Positions 35,848 to 43,596 of a stretch of 64,000 nucleotides of DNA are shown here, piece by piece. Within the stretch, counting starts at the first letter, position 1. Each line of letters opens with the position of its first letter. The stretch is from NCBI RefSeq assembly GCF_900142625.1, contig NZ_FRBN01000015.1, positions 1 through 64,000 of the forward strand. The letters are read 5' to 3'. A model generated the notes under the pieces. The model searched no databases and was not told where the DNA came from. It saw only the letters and a list, made by a program, of their open reading frames with translations. The DNA is from Roseovarius marisflavi (lineage in GTDB: Bacteria; Pseudomonadota; Alphaproteobacteria; Rhodobacterales; Rhodobacteraceae). Both the position numbers and the translations under genes were made by a program.

Positions 35848-37068
35848 TCACTCGTAGGTGCGTTGATCTTCTATCACTTTGCCATCGTTTGGAAGGCTGC
35901 CCTTGGCGACCACCTCGATCCGGCCCCTGAGCTTGAGCGTTTCGGCCACCGCATCGGCAAAGGCATCACCACTCTCGGCGTCGGTCTCGATCTTGACGGT
36001 CATGACATCGGCCTCGCCTTCGCGGCTGGCGATGACGCGGGCGCGCGCGATGCCCGAATGTCCGGCGACAAGCGCCGCAACCTGCTCGGGGCGCACGAAC
36101 ATGCCCTTGATCTTGGTGGTCTGATCGGCGCGCCCCATCCAGCCCTTGATGCGGGTGTTGGTACGGCCACAGGGGCTTGTGCCCTCCATCACCGCGCTCA
36201 GATCGCCGGTGGCGAAACGGATCAGCGGATAATCCGGGTTGAGCGTGGTCACCACCACCTCGCCGACCTCGCCGGGGGCAACCGGGTTGCCGGTGCCGGG
36301 GGTGACGATCTCGACGATCACGCCCTCATCGACAATCATCCCCTCCTGCGCGGGGCTTTCATAGGCGATATTGCCAAGATCGGCCGTGGCATAGCATTGC
36401 AGACAGGCGATGCCGCGCTCGGCGTATTCGGCGCGCAGCGACGGGAACAGCGCACCGCCCCCAACCGCCGCACGGGTGATCTTGAGAGGCAGACCAAGCT
36501 CGTCGGCCTTGTCGAGAATCACCTTGAGATAATCCGGCGTGCCAGCATAGGCGGTGACGCCCACGTCATGCGCGGCGCGCGCCTGAAGCTCGGTCTGCCC
36601 GGTGCCCGCAGGCAGCACAGCCGCCCCAACCGCACGTGCGCCATTCTCAAAGATCATGCCGGCCGGCGTCAGGTGGTAGCCGAAACAGTTCTGCACGATA
36701 TCGCCCTTGCCAATCCCGCAGGCATGCAGAAACCGGCCCATCCGCCACCAGTCGTGATCAGTGCCGCCGGGCTCGTAAATCGGGCCGGGGGATTGGAAAA
36801 TATGGGCAAAGCCATGCGCGGGCCGTGTCGTCAGCCCGCCAAAGGGCGCCGCATTGCCCTGTGCCCGGCCCAGATCGGATTTGCGCAGGACCGGCAATTT
36901 GGCCAGATCGGCAACGGTCGTGATTGCCGCCGCATCCACATCTTTCAGCGCCCCACCATAGCCCGGCAAGGCCTGAGCCGCCGCGATTTGCGCAGGCAAT
37001 GCGCGGGATATCGCCTCTGCCCTCGCCTCAGGGTTGCGCGCCTCAAGATCATCGAAATACTGGGTCAT
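35848..37068 (-). CDS. Phenylacetate--CoA ligase family protein
   Basis: This ANL-superfamily ligase (406 aa) resembles PaaK. It has FQSPGPIYEPGGTDHDWWRM, a variant nucleotide-binding segment GVTAYAGTPDYLKVIL, and the conserved LQCYATADLGNIAYE. The RFATGDLSAVMEG motif and a C-terminal domain with GMFVRPEQVAALVAGHSGI complete the match. It activates a carboxylic (probably aromatic) acid to its CoA thioester. ATG 37068 gives MTQYFDDLEARNPEA. It lies beside a Liv-type importer cluster, which fits uptake and activation of aromatic acids, but the substrate is unproven. Confidence 0.85.
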   Translation of the reverse strand: MTQYFDDLEARNPEARAEAISRALPAQIAAAQALPGYGGALKDVDAAAITTVADLAKLPVLRKSDLGRAQGNAAPFGGLTTRPAHGFAHIFQSPGPIYEPGGTDHDWWRMGRFLHACGIGKGDIVQNCFGYHLTPAGMIFENGARAVGAAVLPAGTGQTELQARAAHDVGVTAYAGTPDYLKVILDKADELGLPLKITRAAVGGGALFPSLRAEYAERGIACLQCYATADLGNIAYESPAQEGMIVDEGVIVEIVTPGTGNPVAPGEVGEVVVTTLNPDYPLIRFATGDLSAVMEGTSPCGRTNTRIKGWMGRADQTTKIKGMFVRPEQVAALVAGHSGIARARVIASREGEADVMTVKIETDAESGDAFADAVAETLKLRGRIEVVAKGSLPNDGKVIEDQRTYE

Positions 37069-37083
37069 GGTAATATCCTCTGC

Positions 37084-37161
37084 CTGTCGCATTACGTTGC
37101 GACAGCTTGACCAATTGATTGGAATCGCCTTTTAGGCGAAACACCGCATACCATCGTATGC
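37084..37161. promoter_or_regulatory. Palindrome-rich divergent promoter region
   Basis: Between the divergent ligase and the tandem-repeat gene lie CTGTCGCA-6-TGCGACAG (37084-37105), CCAATTGATTGG (37111-37122), CGCC-5-GGCG (37127-37139) and GCATAC-4-GTATGC (37146-37161). The first is 15 bp from the ligase ATG. Such dyads are typical operators of TetR, GntR or MarR regulators. No regulator gene is adjacent. Confidence 0.45.
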
Positions 37162-37199
37162 AAATGATACGCTGGCGCATTCGTTACGAGGGCCCGACC

Positions 37200-38048
37200 A
37201 TGAGCGAAACGCAGACGTCCACCGCGCCCGATCTGGCCGAGCTTGACCGCCGGATCAGGTTTGACGACACTCTGCAAATCATGGAGGCCGATTTTTCCGG
37301 TTTTCATTTTGACAGCAGCGAAGTGGTCAACCGCTTTTATGACCGCCTGGAACACCGCATCAAAGAGACCGGCGAAGAGCTTTGGTTCTTTTTGGTCAAC
37401 CTCAACGACACCCGGATCGACCCGACCGCCTGGACCGCCTATTCGCGGCGCGGCCGCGCGCTGAACATGGCGCATTCCATGGGCTCGGTCCGTTTTGACG
37501 CCTCTGACATCACCCGCCGCCAGATCGAACGTGCGGCCAATACCGAGGCCTTTGATCCCAACCTTTTCTCGGATCGCGACGCCGCTATTGCCCGGATCAA
37601 GGAACTGCCCAGCAAACGCCGCAAGCGGCTGCTCCACGAGGCCAACCATTCCCGGGCCGATTTCGTCACCCGCCTGTCGTTTGACCCCGCAACCGTGATT
37701 ATGGATGTCGATTTCTCGCATTTCACCTTTCACCACAGTAAGGACGTCAACGACTTTTACGACTACATCGAAGAGCGGATCAAAGAGAGCGACCGCAAAT
37801 GGTTCTTTCTGGTCGACATGAACGCCTGTCAGATCCTGCCTGCCGCCTGGATCCAATACGCCCACCGTGGCAAACGCCTTAACATCGCGGCCTCTCTGGG
37901 CTCGGTGCGCTATGCCGCCGGATCGGAAACCGAGGCCGACATTCGCCTGCGGGCGGAAAGCCAGGGCTTTCGCCCCAACATTCGCAATACGCGGCAAGAG
38001 GCGCTCGAGCTGATCGAGGAGTTGAGAGCAGAGCTGATGCAAGGCTGA
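37200..38048 (+). CDS. Tandem-duplicated protein of unknown function
   Basis: The 282-aa product consists of two copies of one domain, residues about 21-135 and 161-275. Matching pieces include ADFSGFHFDSSEVVNRFYDRLEHRI with VDFSHFTFHHSKDVNDFYDYIEERI, LWFFLVNLND with KWFFLVDMNA, and RGRALNMAHSMGSVRF with RGKRLNIAASLGSVRY. The alternating strand-helix pattern and the DFS...F..D motifs suggest a STAS/SpoIIAA-like fold, but I cannot confirm it. There is no signal peptide. GAGGG precedes ATG 37200. It is divergent from the PaaK-like gene and convergent with livF. Confidence 0.75.
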   Translation: MSETQTSTAPDLAELDRRIRFDDTLQIMEADFSGFHFDSSEVVNRFYDRLEHRIKETGEELWFFLVNLNDTRIDPTAWTAYSRRGRALNMAHSMGSVRFDASDITRRQIERAANTEAFDPNLFSDRDAAIARIKELPSKRRKRLLHEANHSRADFVTRLSFDPATVIMDVDFSHFTFHHSKDVNDFYDYIEERIKESDRKWFFLVDMNACQILPAAWIQYAHRGKRLNIAASLGSVRYAAGSETEADIRLRAESQGFRPNIRNTRQEALELIEELRAELMQG

Positions 38049-38052
38049 CCTC

Positions 38053-38877
38053 TTAGCTCAGCCAACGCTTACGGCGGCGATAGCTGCGCACATCGCGGAA
38101 CGATTTGCGGCCCTCGTCCGACACCCCAAGATAGAATTCCTTCACATCCGGGTTCTCGCGCAGACTGGCCGCAGGGCCATCCATCACCACGCGCCCGGAT
38201 TCGAGGATATAGCCATAATGGGCAAAGCGCAGCGCCACATTGGTGTTCTGCTCGGCCAGAAGAAAGGTATAACCCTCTTCCTCGTTGAGCGTCTTCACGA
38301 TGTTGAAAATCTGCTCCACAAGCTGCGGCGCAAGGCCCATGCTTGGCTCATCCAGCAGAATCGTCTCGGGGCGGCTCATCAGGGCGCGGCCGATGGCAAC
38401 CATTTGCTGCTCGCCCCCCGAGGTATAGCCCGCCTGGCTTTTGCGCCGCTCTTTGAGGCGCGGAAAATATTCATAAACCTTGTTCAGGTCCTCGTCGATC
38501 TCGCCCCGCGACGAGCCGCGCGTATAGGCGCCGGTCAAAAGGTTTTCCTCAACGGTCAGGTGCTCGAAACAATGACGGCCTTCCATCACCTGAATGACAC
38601 CCTTTTTCACAAGGTCAGAGGGCATCAGATCCTGCACGCGCTCGCCGCGATACATGATGCTGCCCTTCGTGACCTCGCCACGTTCGGACTTGAGCAGGTT
38701 CGACACCGCCTTAAGCGTCGTCGTCTTGCCCGCGCCATTGCCCCCCAAAAGGGCGGTGATCCCGCCTTTCGGCACCTTAAGGCTGACGCCCTTCAGCACA
38801 AGGATGACGTGATTGTAGATCACCTCGATATTGTTGACCTCAAGTAGGGTCTCGTCACTCGGTCCTGCATCCAACAT
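38053..38877 (-). CDS. livF: Branched-chain amino acid-type ABC transporter ATP-binding protein LivF
   Basis: The 274-aa ATPase has Walker A GGNGAGKTT, the signature SGGEQQMVAIGRAL, Walker B ETILLDEPSMGLAP and the switch histidine region LLAEQN. A tail of about 30 residues (ESGRVVMDGPAASL then DVRSYRRRKRWLS) is longer than usual. ATG 38877 gives MLDAGPSDETLLEVNNI. It is the last gene of the ligase-livG-livH-livM-livK-livF operon and follows a GC-rich hairpin after livK. Confidence 0.93.
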   Translation of the reverse strand: MLDAGPSDETLLEVNNIEVIYNHVILVLKGVSLKVPKGGITALLGGNGAGKTTTLKAVSNLLKSERGEVTKGSIMYRGERVQDLMPSDLVKKGVIQVMEGRHCFEHLTVEENLLTGAYTRGSSRGEIDEDLNKVYEYFPRLKERRKSQAGYTSGGEQQMVAIGRALMSRPETILLDEPSMGLAPQLVEQIFNIVKTLNEEEGYTFLLAEQNTNVALRFAHYGYILESGRVVMDGPAASLRENPDVKEFYLGVSDEGRKSFRDVRSYRRRKRWLS

Positions 38878-38912
38878 CCCGTGTCTCCGTCCCGGTCGGG
38901 CACTTGGCCCTG

Positions 38913-38935
38913 CTTTCATCTTTCGAAAAATACTC
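38913..38935. repeat. Dispersed intergenic repeat, diverged copy
   Basis: CTTTCATCTTTCG followed by AAAAATACTC is related to the 4061-4082 element. It lies in the livK-livF gap next to a hairpin. Confidence 0.45.
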
Positions 38936-38941
38936 AAAATC

Positions 38942-38971
38942 CCCCGGCCGCCGCAGATGCCGCGGCCGGGG
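38942..38971 (-). terminator. Hairpin between livK and livF
   Basis: Ten-bp arms CCCCGGCCGC/GCGGCCGGGG with a 10-nt loop lie 14 bp after the livK stop. On the minus strand TTTTGAGTATTTTT follows, so it probably acts as a partial terminator that keeps binding protein in excess over the ATPase. Confidence 0.6.
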
Positions 38972-38984
38972 AAAGGTCATTGGC

Positions 38985-40265
38985 TTAGCAGCCCGGCGTG
39001 ATGCCGTTCTCGGCGGCGTAAGCGGCCGAATCTTCTTCAATCAGCGGCGCCAGGATTTCCTGATCCGACTGGAAGTAATCGGTGATCAGGTTCCATTCTT
39101 TCGCCACTGCATCCCACTGCGCCACGGCGCCATAGCCGTCGCCACCGTGGTTTTCGCACGACACCTTGAACTCGGGGCCGAATTTCGGAAGGCCAAGGGC
39201 GGTCATCTTCGCTTCGGTCATCTCAAGGTTTTCCATGCCATCACGCATCATCGCAGGGGTGATTGCGGTGGTGCCATGGATTTCCTGCGCGGTTTTGGCC
39301 GCCTCGGCCGCCAGCATCGCGGCATACATGCCCCGGTTATAAAGCGCGGTGCCAAGCTGATCGCCCGCCCCGGCTGTTTTGCCGGTATCCACAACATATT
39401 TCTTCAGGTCTGCGTAGAACGGGTAATCGCTGCCAAGGTTGTGGAAGGTCAGCGCCTTATAGCCATTCGCGCCTTCGCCCGCAGGCAGCACGTCGTTTTC
39501 CGAGCCTGACCACCAGATGCCGATGAAGTTCTCCATCGGGAAACGGATGTTCACGGCTTCCTGAACGGCAACCTGGTTCATCACGCCCCAGCCCCACATC
39601 AGCACGTAATCCGGCTTTTCGCGACGGATCTGGAGCCACTGCGATTTCTGCTCCTGACCGGGGTGGTCAACCGGCAGAAGGGTCAGCTCGTAACCGTGCT
39701 TCTTGGCAAGCTCTTCCAAGGTGCGGATCGGCTCTTTGCCATAGGCAGAGTTGTGATAGACAAGCGCGATTTTCTTGCCGCTGATGTCGCCGCCATTGAT
39801 GTCAAGAATATGCGTGACCGCGTGGCTTGCCCCATCCCAATAGTTGGCGGGATAGTTGAAGATGTTGGTGAACACCTTGCCGTTCTTGGCCGAGGTCCGG
39901 CCATAGCCCATCGAGTGCAGCGGAATGTTGTCCGAGGTCACCTTGGGGATCAGCTGATAGGTGATGCCGGTCGACAGCGGCTGATAGACAAGCGCGCCCG
40001 AGCCTTTGGTCGACTCGTAGCATTCCACACCCTTTTCGGTGTTATAGCCGGTCTCGCATTCAACGATGTTGACCTTCTCGCCATTGATGCCGCCATCCCG
40101 CTCGTTGAGCAGGGTGAAGTAATCAATATAGCCATCCGCAAACGGAATGCCATTGGCCGCATAGGGCCCGGTGCGATAGCTCAGCGCGCTGAACGTCAGG
40201 TCCGCCAGCGCCGGTCCTGCGGCCATCACGGCCGCAATCGCGGCAGTTGCCAGTTTAAGTTTCAT
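38985..40265 (-). CDS. livK: Branched-chain amino acid-type ABC transporter substrate-binding protein LivK
   Basis: The 426-aa periplasmic protein has a signal peptide (MKLKLATAAIAAVMAAGPALA) and a type I two-lobed periplasmic-binding fold, as in ALVYHNSAYGKEPIRTLEELAKKHG and VLMWGWGVMNQVAVQEA. GGGAGG lies before ATG 40265. Proteins of this subfamily sit in operons with acyl-CoA ligases and are thought to take up aromatic or aliphatic carboxylic acids. The ligand is not determined here. Confidence 0.92.
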   Translation of the reverse strand: MKLKLATAAIAAVMAAGPALADLTFSALSYRTGPYAANGIPFADGYIDYFTLLNERDGGINGEKVNIVECETGYNTEKGVECYESTKGSGALVYQPLSTGITYQLIPKVTSDNIPLHSMGYGRTSAKNGKVFTNIFNYPANYWDGASHAVTHILDINGGDISGKKIALVYHNSAYGKEPIRTLEELAKKHGYELTLLPVDHPGQEQKSQWLQIRREKPDYVLMWGWGVMNQVAVQEAVNIRFPMENFIGIWWSGSENDVLPAGEGANGYKALTFHNLGSDYPFYADLKKYVVDTGKTAGAGDQLGTALYNRGMYAAMLAAEAAKTAQEIHGTTAITPAMMRDGMENLEMTEAKMTALGLPKFGPEFKVSCENHGGDGYGAVAQWDAVAKEWNLITDYFQSDQEILAPLIEEDSAAYAAENGITPGC

Positions 40266-40300
40266 CGGTTTAGTTCCTCCCTTGGATTTTTCCGATATTG

Positions 40301-40331
40301 CGTAGGGTGCGCAGTCATGGCGCACCACACG
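40301..40331. repeat. Imperfect inverted repeat upstream of livK
   Basis: CGTAGGGTGCG and CGCACCACACG pair at 9 of 11 positions around a 9-nt loop. The GTAGGGTG core is the same as in the larger repeat at 1530-1574, so the two may be relatives. It lies in the livM-livK gap. Confidence 0.5.
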
Positions 40332-40345
40332 TTCCAGGCCTGCCC

Positions 40346-41422
40346 CTAGTGTGGGAAAGGCCAAAGTCTTAGTTTTTCCTTGGTCACGCGCCACAATTGG
40401 GCAAGCCCGTGTGGTTCCGCGATCAAGAAGATGATGATCAGCGCGCCAACGATGATGAACTCAAGGTGCGCCGCAAGGTCGGTCGGCCATCCAAGGCCGC
40501 CAACAAGCGTGTTCTTGAGAAGCACCGGCAACAGCACAAGGAATGCCGCGCCCGCAAAGCTTCCGAAGATCGAGCCAAGCCCGCCGATGATCACCATGAA
40601 CAGCACGAGGAAGGATTTGTTGATGCCAAACACCTCACCCACTTCGACCGCGCCAAGATAGACCGAAAAGAACAGCGCGCCCGAGATGCCCACAAAGAAA
40701 GAGCTTACGGCAAAGGCCGTCAGCTTGGCCTTGAGCGGGTTCACCCCGATGATCTCGGCGGCGATATCCATGTCGCGGATCGCCATCCATTTACGCCCCG
40801 CCATGCCCCGCGTCAGGTTGCGGGCGATGATCGCACAGACCGTCACGAAGACAAGGCAGAACAGATAGGCCGCCCAGGGCGCGGTTTCGGCGCCGGTGAT
40901 CGGCACGCCGAGAACGGTGCGCTCGGGCGCGGAAATCTGGCCCGAGGCCGAATAGTTGTAAAACCACGGCACCCGGTTGAACAGCCAGACCAGAAAGAAC
41001 TGTGCCGCCAGCGTCGCCACCGCAAGGTAAAAGCCCTTGATGCGCAGCGATGGCAGGCCGAACAGAACACCAACCCCGGCGGTGATCACCCCCGCCAGAA
41101 TGACATGGATGAACATGCTGACATCCGGGAAGGACGTCATGAGCTTATAGACTGCATAGGCGCCCACGGCCATGAAACCGCCGGTGCCAAGGCTGACCTG
41201 CCCGCAATAGCCCACAAGGATATTCAGGCCGATGGCGGCAATCGCGTAGATCAGGAACGGCAGGAAAACCGCGTTGACCCAATAGTCATTGATGACAAAC
41301 GGCACCACGGCAAAGGCAAACACCAGAACCGCGTAATAGCGATAGCGGTCAAACTTGATCGGAAAGGTCTGGTTGTCCTCGGTGTAGGACGTCTTGAAGT
41401 CACCTGCTTCACGATAGAACAT
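40346..41422 (-). CDS. livM: Branched-chain amino acid-type ABC transporter permease LivM
   Basis: The 358-aa inner-membrane protein has about nine to ten helices and the LivM pattern LNILVGYCGQVSLGTGGFMAVGAYA. A long cytoplasmic loop contains GRKWMAIRDMDIAAEIIGVNPLKAKLTAFAVSSF (the EAA-type coupling helix), and GGLGSIFGSFAGAAFL follows. It pairs with LivH. Its 5' end overlaps the preceding 91-aa gene by 14 bp. Confidence 0.93.
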   Translation of the reverse strand: MFYREAGDFKTSYTEDNQTFPIKFDRYRYYAVLVFAFAVVPFVINDYWVNAVFLPFLIYAIAAIGLNILVGYCGQVSLGTGGFMAVGAYAVYKLMTSFPDVSMFIHVILAGVITAGVGVLFGLPSLRIKGFYLAVATLAAQFFLVWLFNRVPWFYNYSASGQISAPERTVLGVPITGAETAPWAAYLFCLVFVTVCAIIARNLTRGMAGRKWMAIRDMDIAAEIIGVNPLKAKLTAFAVSSFFVGISGALFFSVYLGAVEVGEVFGINKSFLVLFMVIIGGLGSIFGSFAGAAFLVLLPVLLKNTLVGGLGWPTDLAAHLEFIIVGALIIIFLIAEPHGLAQLWRVTKEKLRLWPFPH

Positions 41423-41684
41423 TTCTGGTCACCTCCCCATAGGTATCAATCTCGTCGTCGTCGCGCTTGGTTGCGCGGTGGCGCCGTTTGGCATAGCCGG
41501 TTTCTTCGGAATGGCGCACCAGCCAGAGAAACGCGAGCATGCCCAAACCGCCGCCCATGGCCGCGAGGATCGCGGCGGTGACCATCTGGCCGGTGGCATC
41601 CGTGTCAGAGGACAGCGCGAGATAGCCAAAGGCCCAGAACCCACCCCATGCAATGACATTGACGATCGCAATCAGCTTTTGCAT
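41409..41684 (-). CDS. Small membrane protein between livH and livM
   Basis: The 91-aa product has two predicted helices, IAIVNVIAWGGFWAFGYLAL and TAAILAAMGGGLGMLAFLWLV. A basic, then acidic tail follows (AKRRHRATKRDDDEID). ATG 41684 lies 5 bp after the livH stop, and the end overlaps livM by 14 bp, so it is translated within the transporter operon. I do not recognise a named family. Its position suggests an accessory subunit or small regulator of the permease. Confidence 0.75.
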   Translation of the reverse strand: MQKLIAIVNVIAWGGFWAFGYLALSSDTDATGQMVTAAILAAMGGGLGMLAFLWLVRHSEETGYAKRRHRATKRDDDEIDTYGEVTRNVLS

Positions 41685-41688
41685 GGCG

Positions 41689-42678
41689 TCACACCCGCTC
41701 GATGATCTTCTCGCCGAACAGACCCTGAGGCCGGAACACGAGGAAGATGAGCGCCAGAACATAGGCAAACCAGATCTCGGTTGCGCCGCCCAGATAGGGC
41801 GCGCCGATTGCGAATTCGAACACCTTTTCGCCGACGCCGATGATCAGACCGCCGACAATGGCGCCGGGGATCGAGGTAAACCCGCCCAGCATCAGCACCG
41901 GAAGCGCCTTGAGCGCGATCAGCGACAGAGAGAACTGCACCCCCGATTTGGTGCCCCACATGATCCCGGCGACAAGGGCAACAAACCCCGCCAGCGACCA
42001 GACCATGACCCATATGAAATTGAGGCTGATGCCAACCGACAGCGCCGCCTGATGGTCGTCGGCCACGGCACGCATGGCGCGGCCCTGTTTGGAATACTGC
42101 GCAAAGATCACCAGCACGATGACCAGAATCGCCGCCACCAGTGTGGCCACAACATCAAGGTTGTCGATGAAAAAGCCGTACCCGAAGATGTTATAGGTGA
42201 CCTCGTCGATGAACGGGTTCAGGCCCTGCGGCAGGCCGACATCAAGCTTTTTGATATCGCTGCCCCACATCATGTCTCCAAATCCCTCAAGGAAATAGGC
42301 AAGACCGATGGTCGCCATGAAAAGGATGATCGGTTCCTGATTGACCAGGTGGCGAAAGATAAGCTGATTGACGATCCACGCCATCGCCACCATCACCACC
42401 ATGGTTAACAAAATCGCCAGCAGGGCGGGCACATGCCATCCGAAATGGTGAACCTCGGTGCCAAAGATCGCGTTGATCAGGTGGCTGAAGGGCACCTGCC
42501 CTTCCATAATCCCGACAAGCGTCAGCGCCGCGAACAGGGCCATGACCCCCTGGGCATAGTTGAAAATTCCGCTCGCCTTGAAGATCAGAACAAAGCCCAG
42601 CGCCACAAGCGCATAAAGCACCCCCGCCATGAGGCCGTTCAGAAAGACCTCCATTCCCCATATCAGCTGCTCAGGCAT
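41689..42678 (-). CDS. livH: Branched-chain amino acid-type ABC transporter permease LivH
   Basis: The 329-aa inner-membrane permease has the LivH opening LNGLMAGVLYALVALGFVLIFKASGIFNYAQG. Later come GRAMRAVADDHQAALSVGI (coupling helix) and SIPGAIVGGLIIGVGE. It forms the transmembrane pore with LivM. The gap to livG contains a long hairpin enclosing G-tracts. Confidence 0.94.
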   Translation of the reverse strand: MPEQLIWGMEVFLNGLMAGVLYALVALGFVLIFKASGIFNYAQGVMALFAALTLVGIMEGQVPFSHLINAIFGTEVHHFGWHVPALLAILLTMVVMVAMAWIVNQLIFRHLVNQEPIILFMATIGLAYFLEGFGDMMWGSDIKKLDVGLPQGLNPFIDEVTYNIFGYGFFIDNLDVVATLVAAILVIVLVIFAQYSKQGRAMRAVADDHQAALSVGISLNFIWVMVWSLAGFVALVAGIMWGTKSGVQFSLSLIALKALPVLMLGGFTSIPGAIVGGLIIGVGEKVFEFAIGAPYLGGATEIWFAYVLALIFLVFRPQGLFGEKIIERV

Positions 42679-42703
42679 GGTGTTGTGCCTCCGTTCAATA
42701 CAA

Positions 42704-42754
42704 TTTTCCCCCGGCGCGCCGGGGTGGGTGGGTGGGCGGCGGGCCGGGGGAAAA
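42704..42754. other. Intercistronic hairpin enclosing a G-quadruplex motif
   Basis: Perfect 12-bp arms TTTTCCCCCGGC (42704-42715) and GCCGGGGGAAAA (42743-42754) enclose a 27-nt loop. Within it, at 42721-42736, the plus strand reads GGGGTGGGTGGGTGGG, four G-runs with one-base loops. It fills the livG-livH gap. The mRNA of this operon would carry the C-rich complement, so a quadruplex would form in the template DNA strand. Confidence 0.75.
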
Positions 42755-42774
42755 TCCCGGCCTCTGTCAAAACC

Positions 42775-43596
42775 CTAGTCATGTGCGACCCCAAGATAGG
42801 CGTCGATCACATCCTGATTGTTGCGCACCTCATCGGGCGTGCCGTCACCGATCTTCTTGCCGTAATCCATCACGACCACGCGGTCGCTCAGATCCATCAC
42901 GACGCCCATGTCGTGCTCGATAAGCGCGATCGTGGTGCCAAATTCGTCGTTCACATCCAGAATAAAGCGGCTCATGTCCTCTTTTTCCTCGACGTTCATG
43001 CCCGCCATCGGCTCGTCGAGCAAAAGGATCGACGGTTCTGCCGCCAGCGCCCGCGCAAGCTCGACCCGCTTTTTCAACCCGTAAGGCAGACGCCCGACCG
43101 GGGTCTTGCGGATGTGCTGAATTTCAAGAAAGTCGATGACCTTTTCCACGACGGCGCGGTTTTCAACCTCTTCGCGCTCGGCCTTGCCCTTCCAGATCGC
43201 CTGCGAGAAAAGCCCGGCTTTCATCTCGCGGATCCGGCCGGTCATGACGTTGTCGAGAACGGTCATGCCCTCGAACAGCGCGATGTTCTGAAAGGTCCGC
43301 GCGATGCCCTGTTGGGCAACCTCGAAGGGCTTCATCGGCGGGCGGCGTTCGCCCTTGTACCAGACCTCGCCTTCTTGCGGATTGTAAAAGCCCGAGATCA
43401 CGTTGAGCATGCTCGACTTGCCGGCGCCATTGGGGCCGATGATGGCGCGGATTTCGCCCTGACGGATATCAAAGCTGATGTCCTTGATCGCCACCACACC
43501 GCCAAAGCGCAGGGTGATGTTCTTCATTTCCATCACAACGCTGCCGATCTTGCGGCCGTCTGCGGTTGTGTAACCCTCTGGTGTCATATCGTTCAT
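42775..43596 (-). CDS. livG: Branched-chain amino acid-type ABC transporter ATP-binding protein LivG
   Basis: The 273-aa ATPase has Walker A GPNGAGKSSMLNVISGFY. The LivG-type middle (ARTFQNIALFEGMTVLDNVMTGR), a degenerate signature region LPYGLKKRVELARAL, Walker B SILLLDEPMAGMNVEEKEDM and IALIEHDMGVVMDLSDRVVV complete it. Its start overlaps the ligase stop by 4 bp. It powers uptake through LivHM with LivF. Confidence 0.94.
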   Translation of the reverse strand: MNDMTPEGYTTADGRKIGSVVMEMKNITLRFGGVVAIKDISFDIRQGEIRAIIGPNGAGKSSMLNVISGFYNPQEGEVWYKGERRPPMKPFEVAQQGIARTFQNIALFEGMTVLDNVMTGRIREMKAGLFSQAIWKGKAEREEVENRAVVEKVIDFLEIQHIRKTPVGRLPYGLKKRVELARALAAEPSILLLDEPMAGMNVEEKEDMSRFILDVNDEFGTTIALIEHDMGVVMDLSDRVVVMDYGKKIGDGTPDEVRNNQDVIDAYLGVAHD

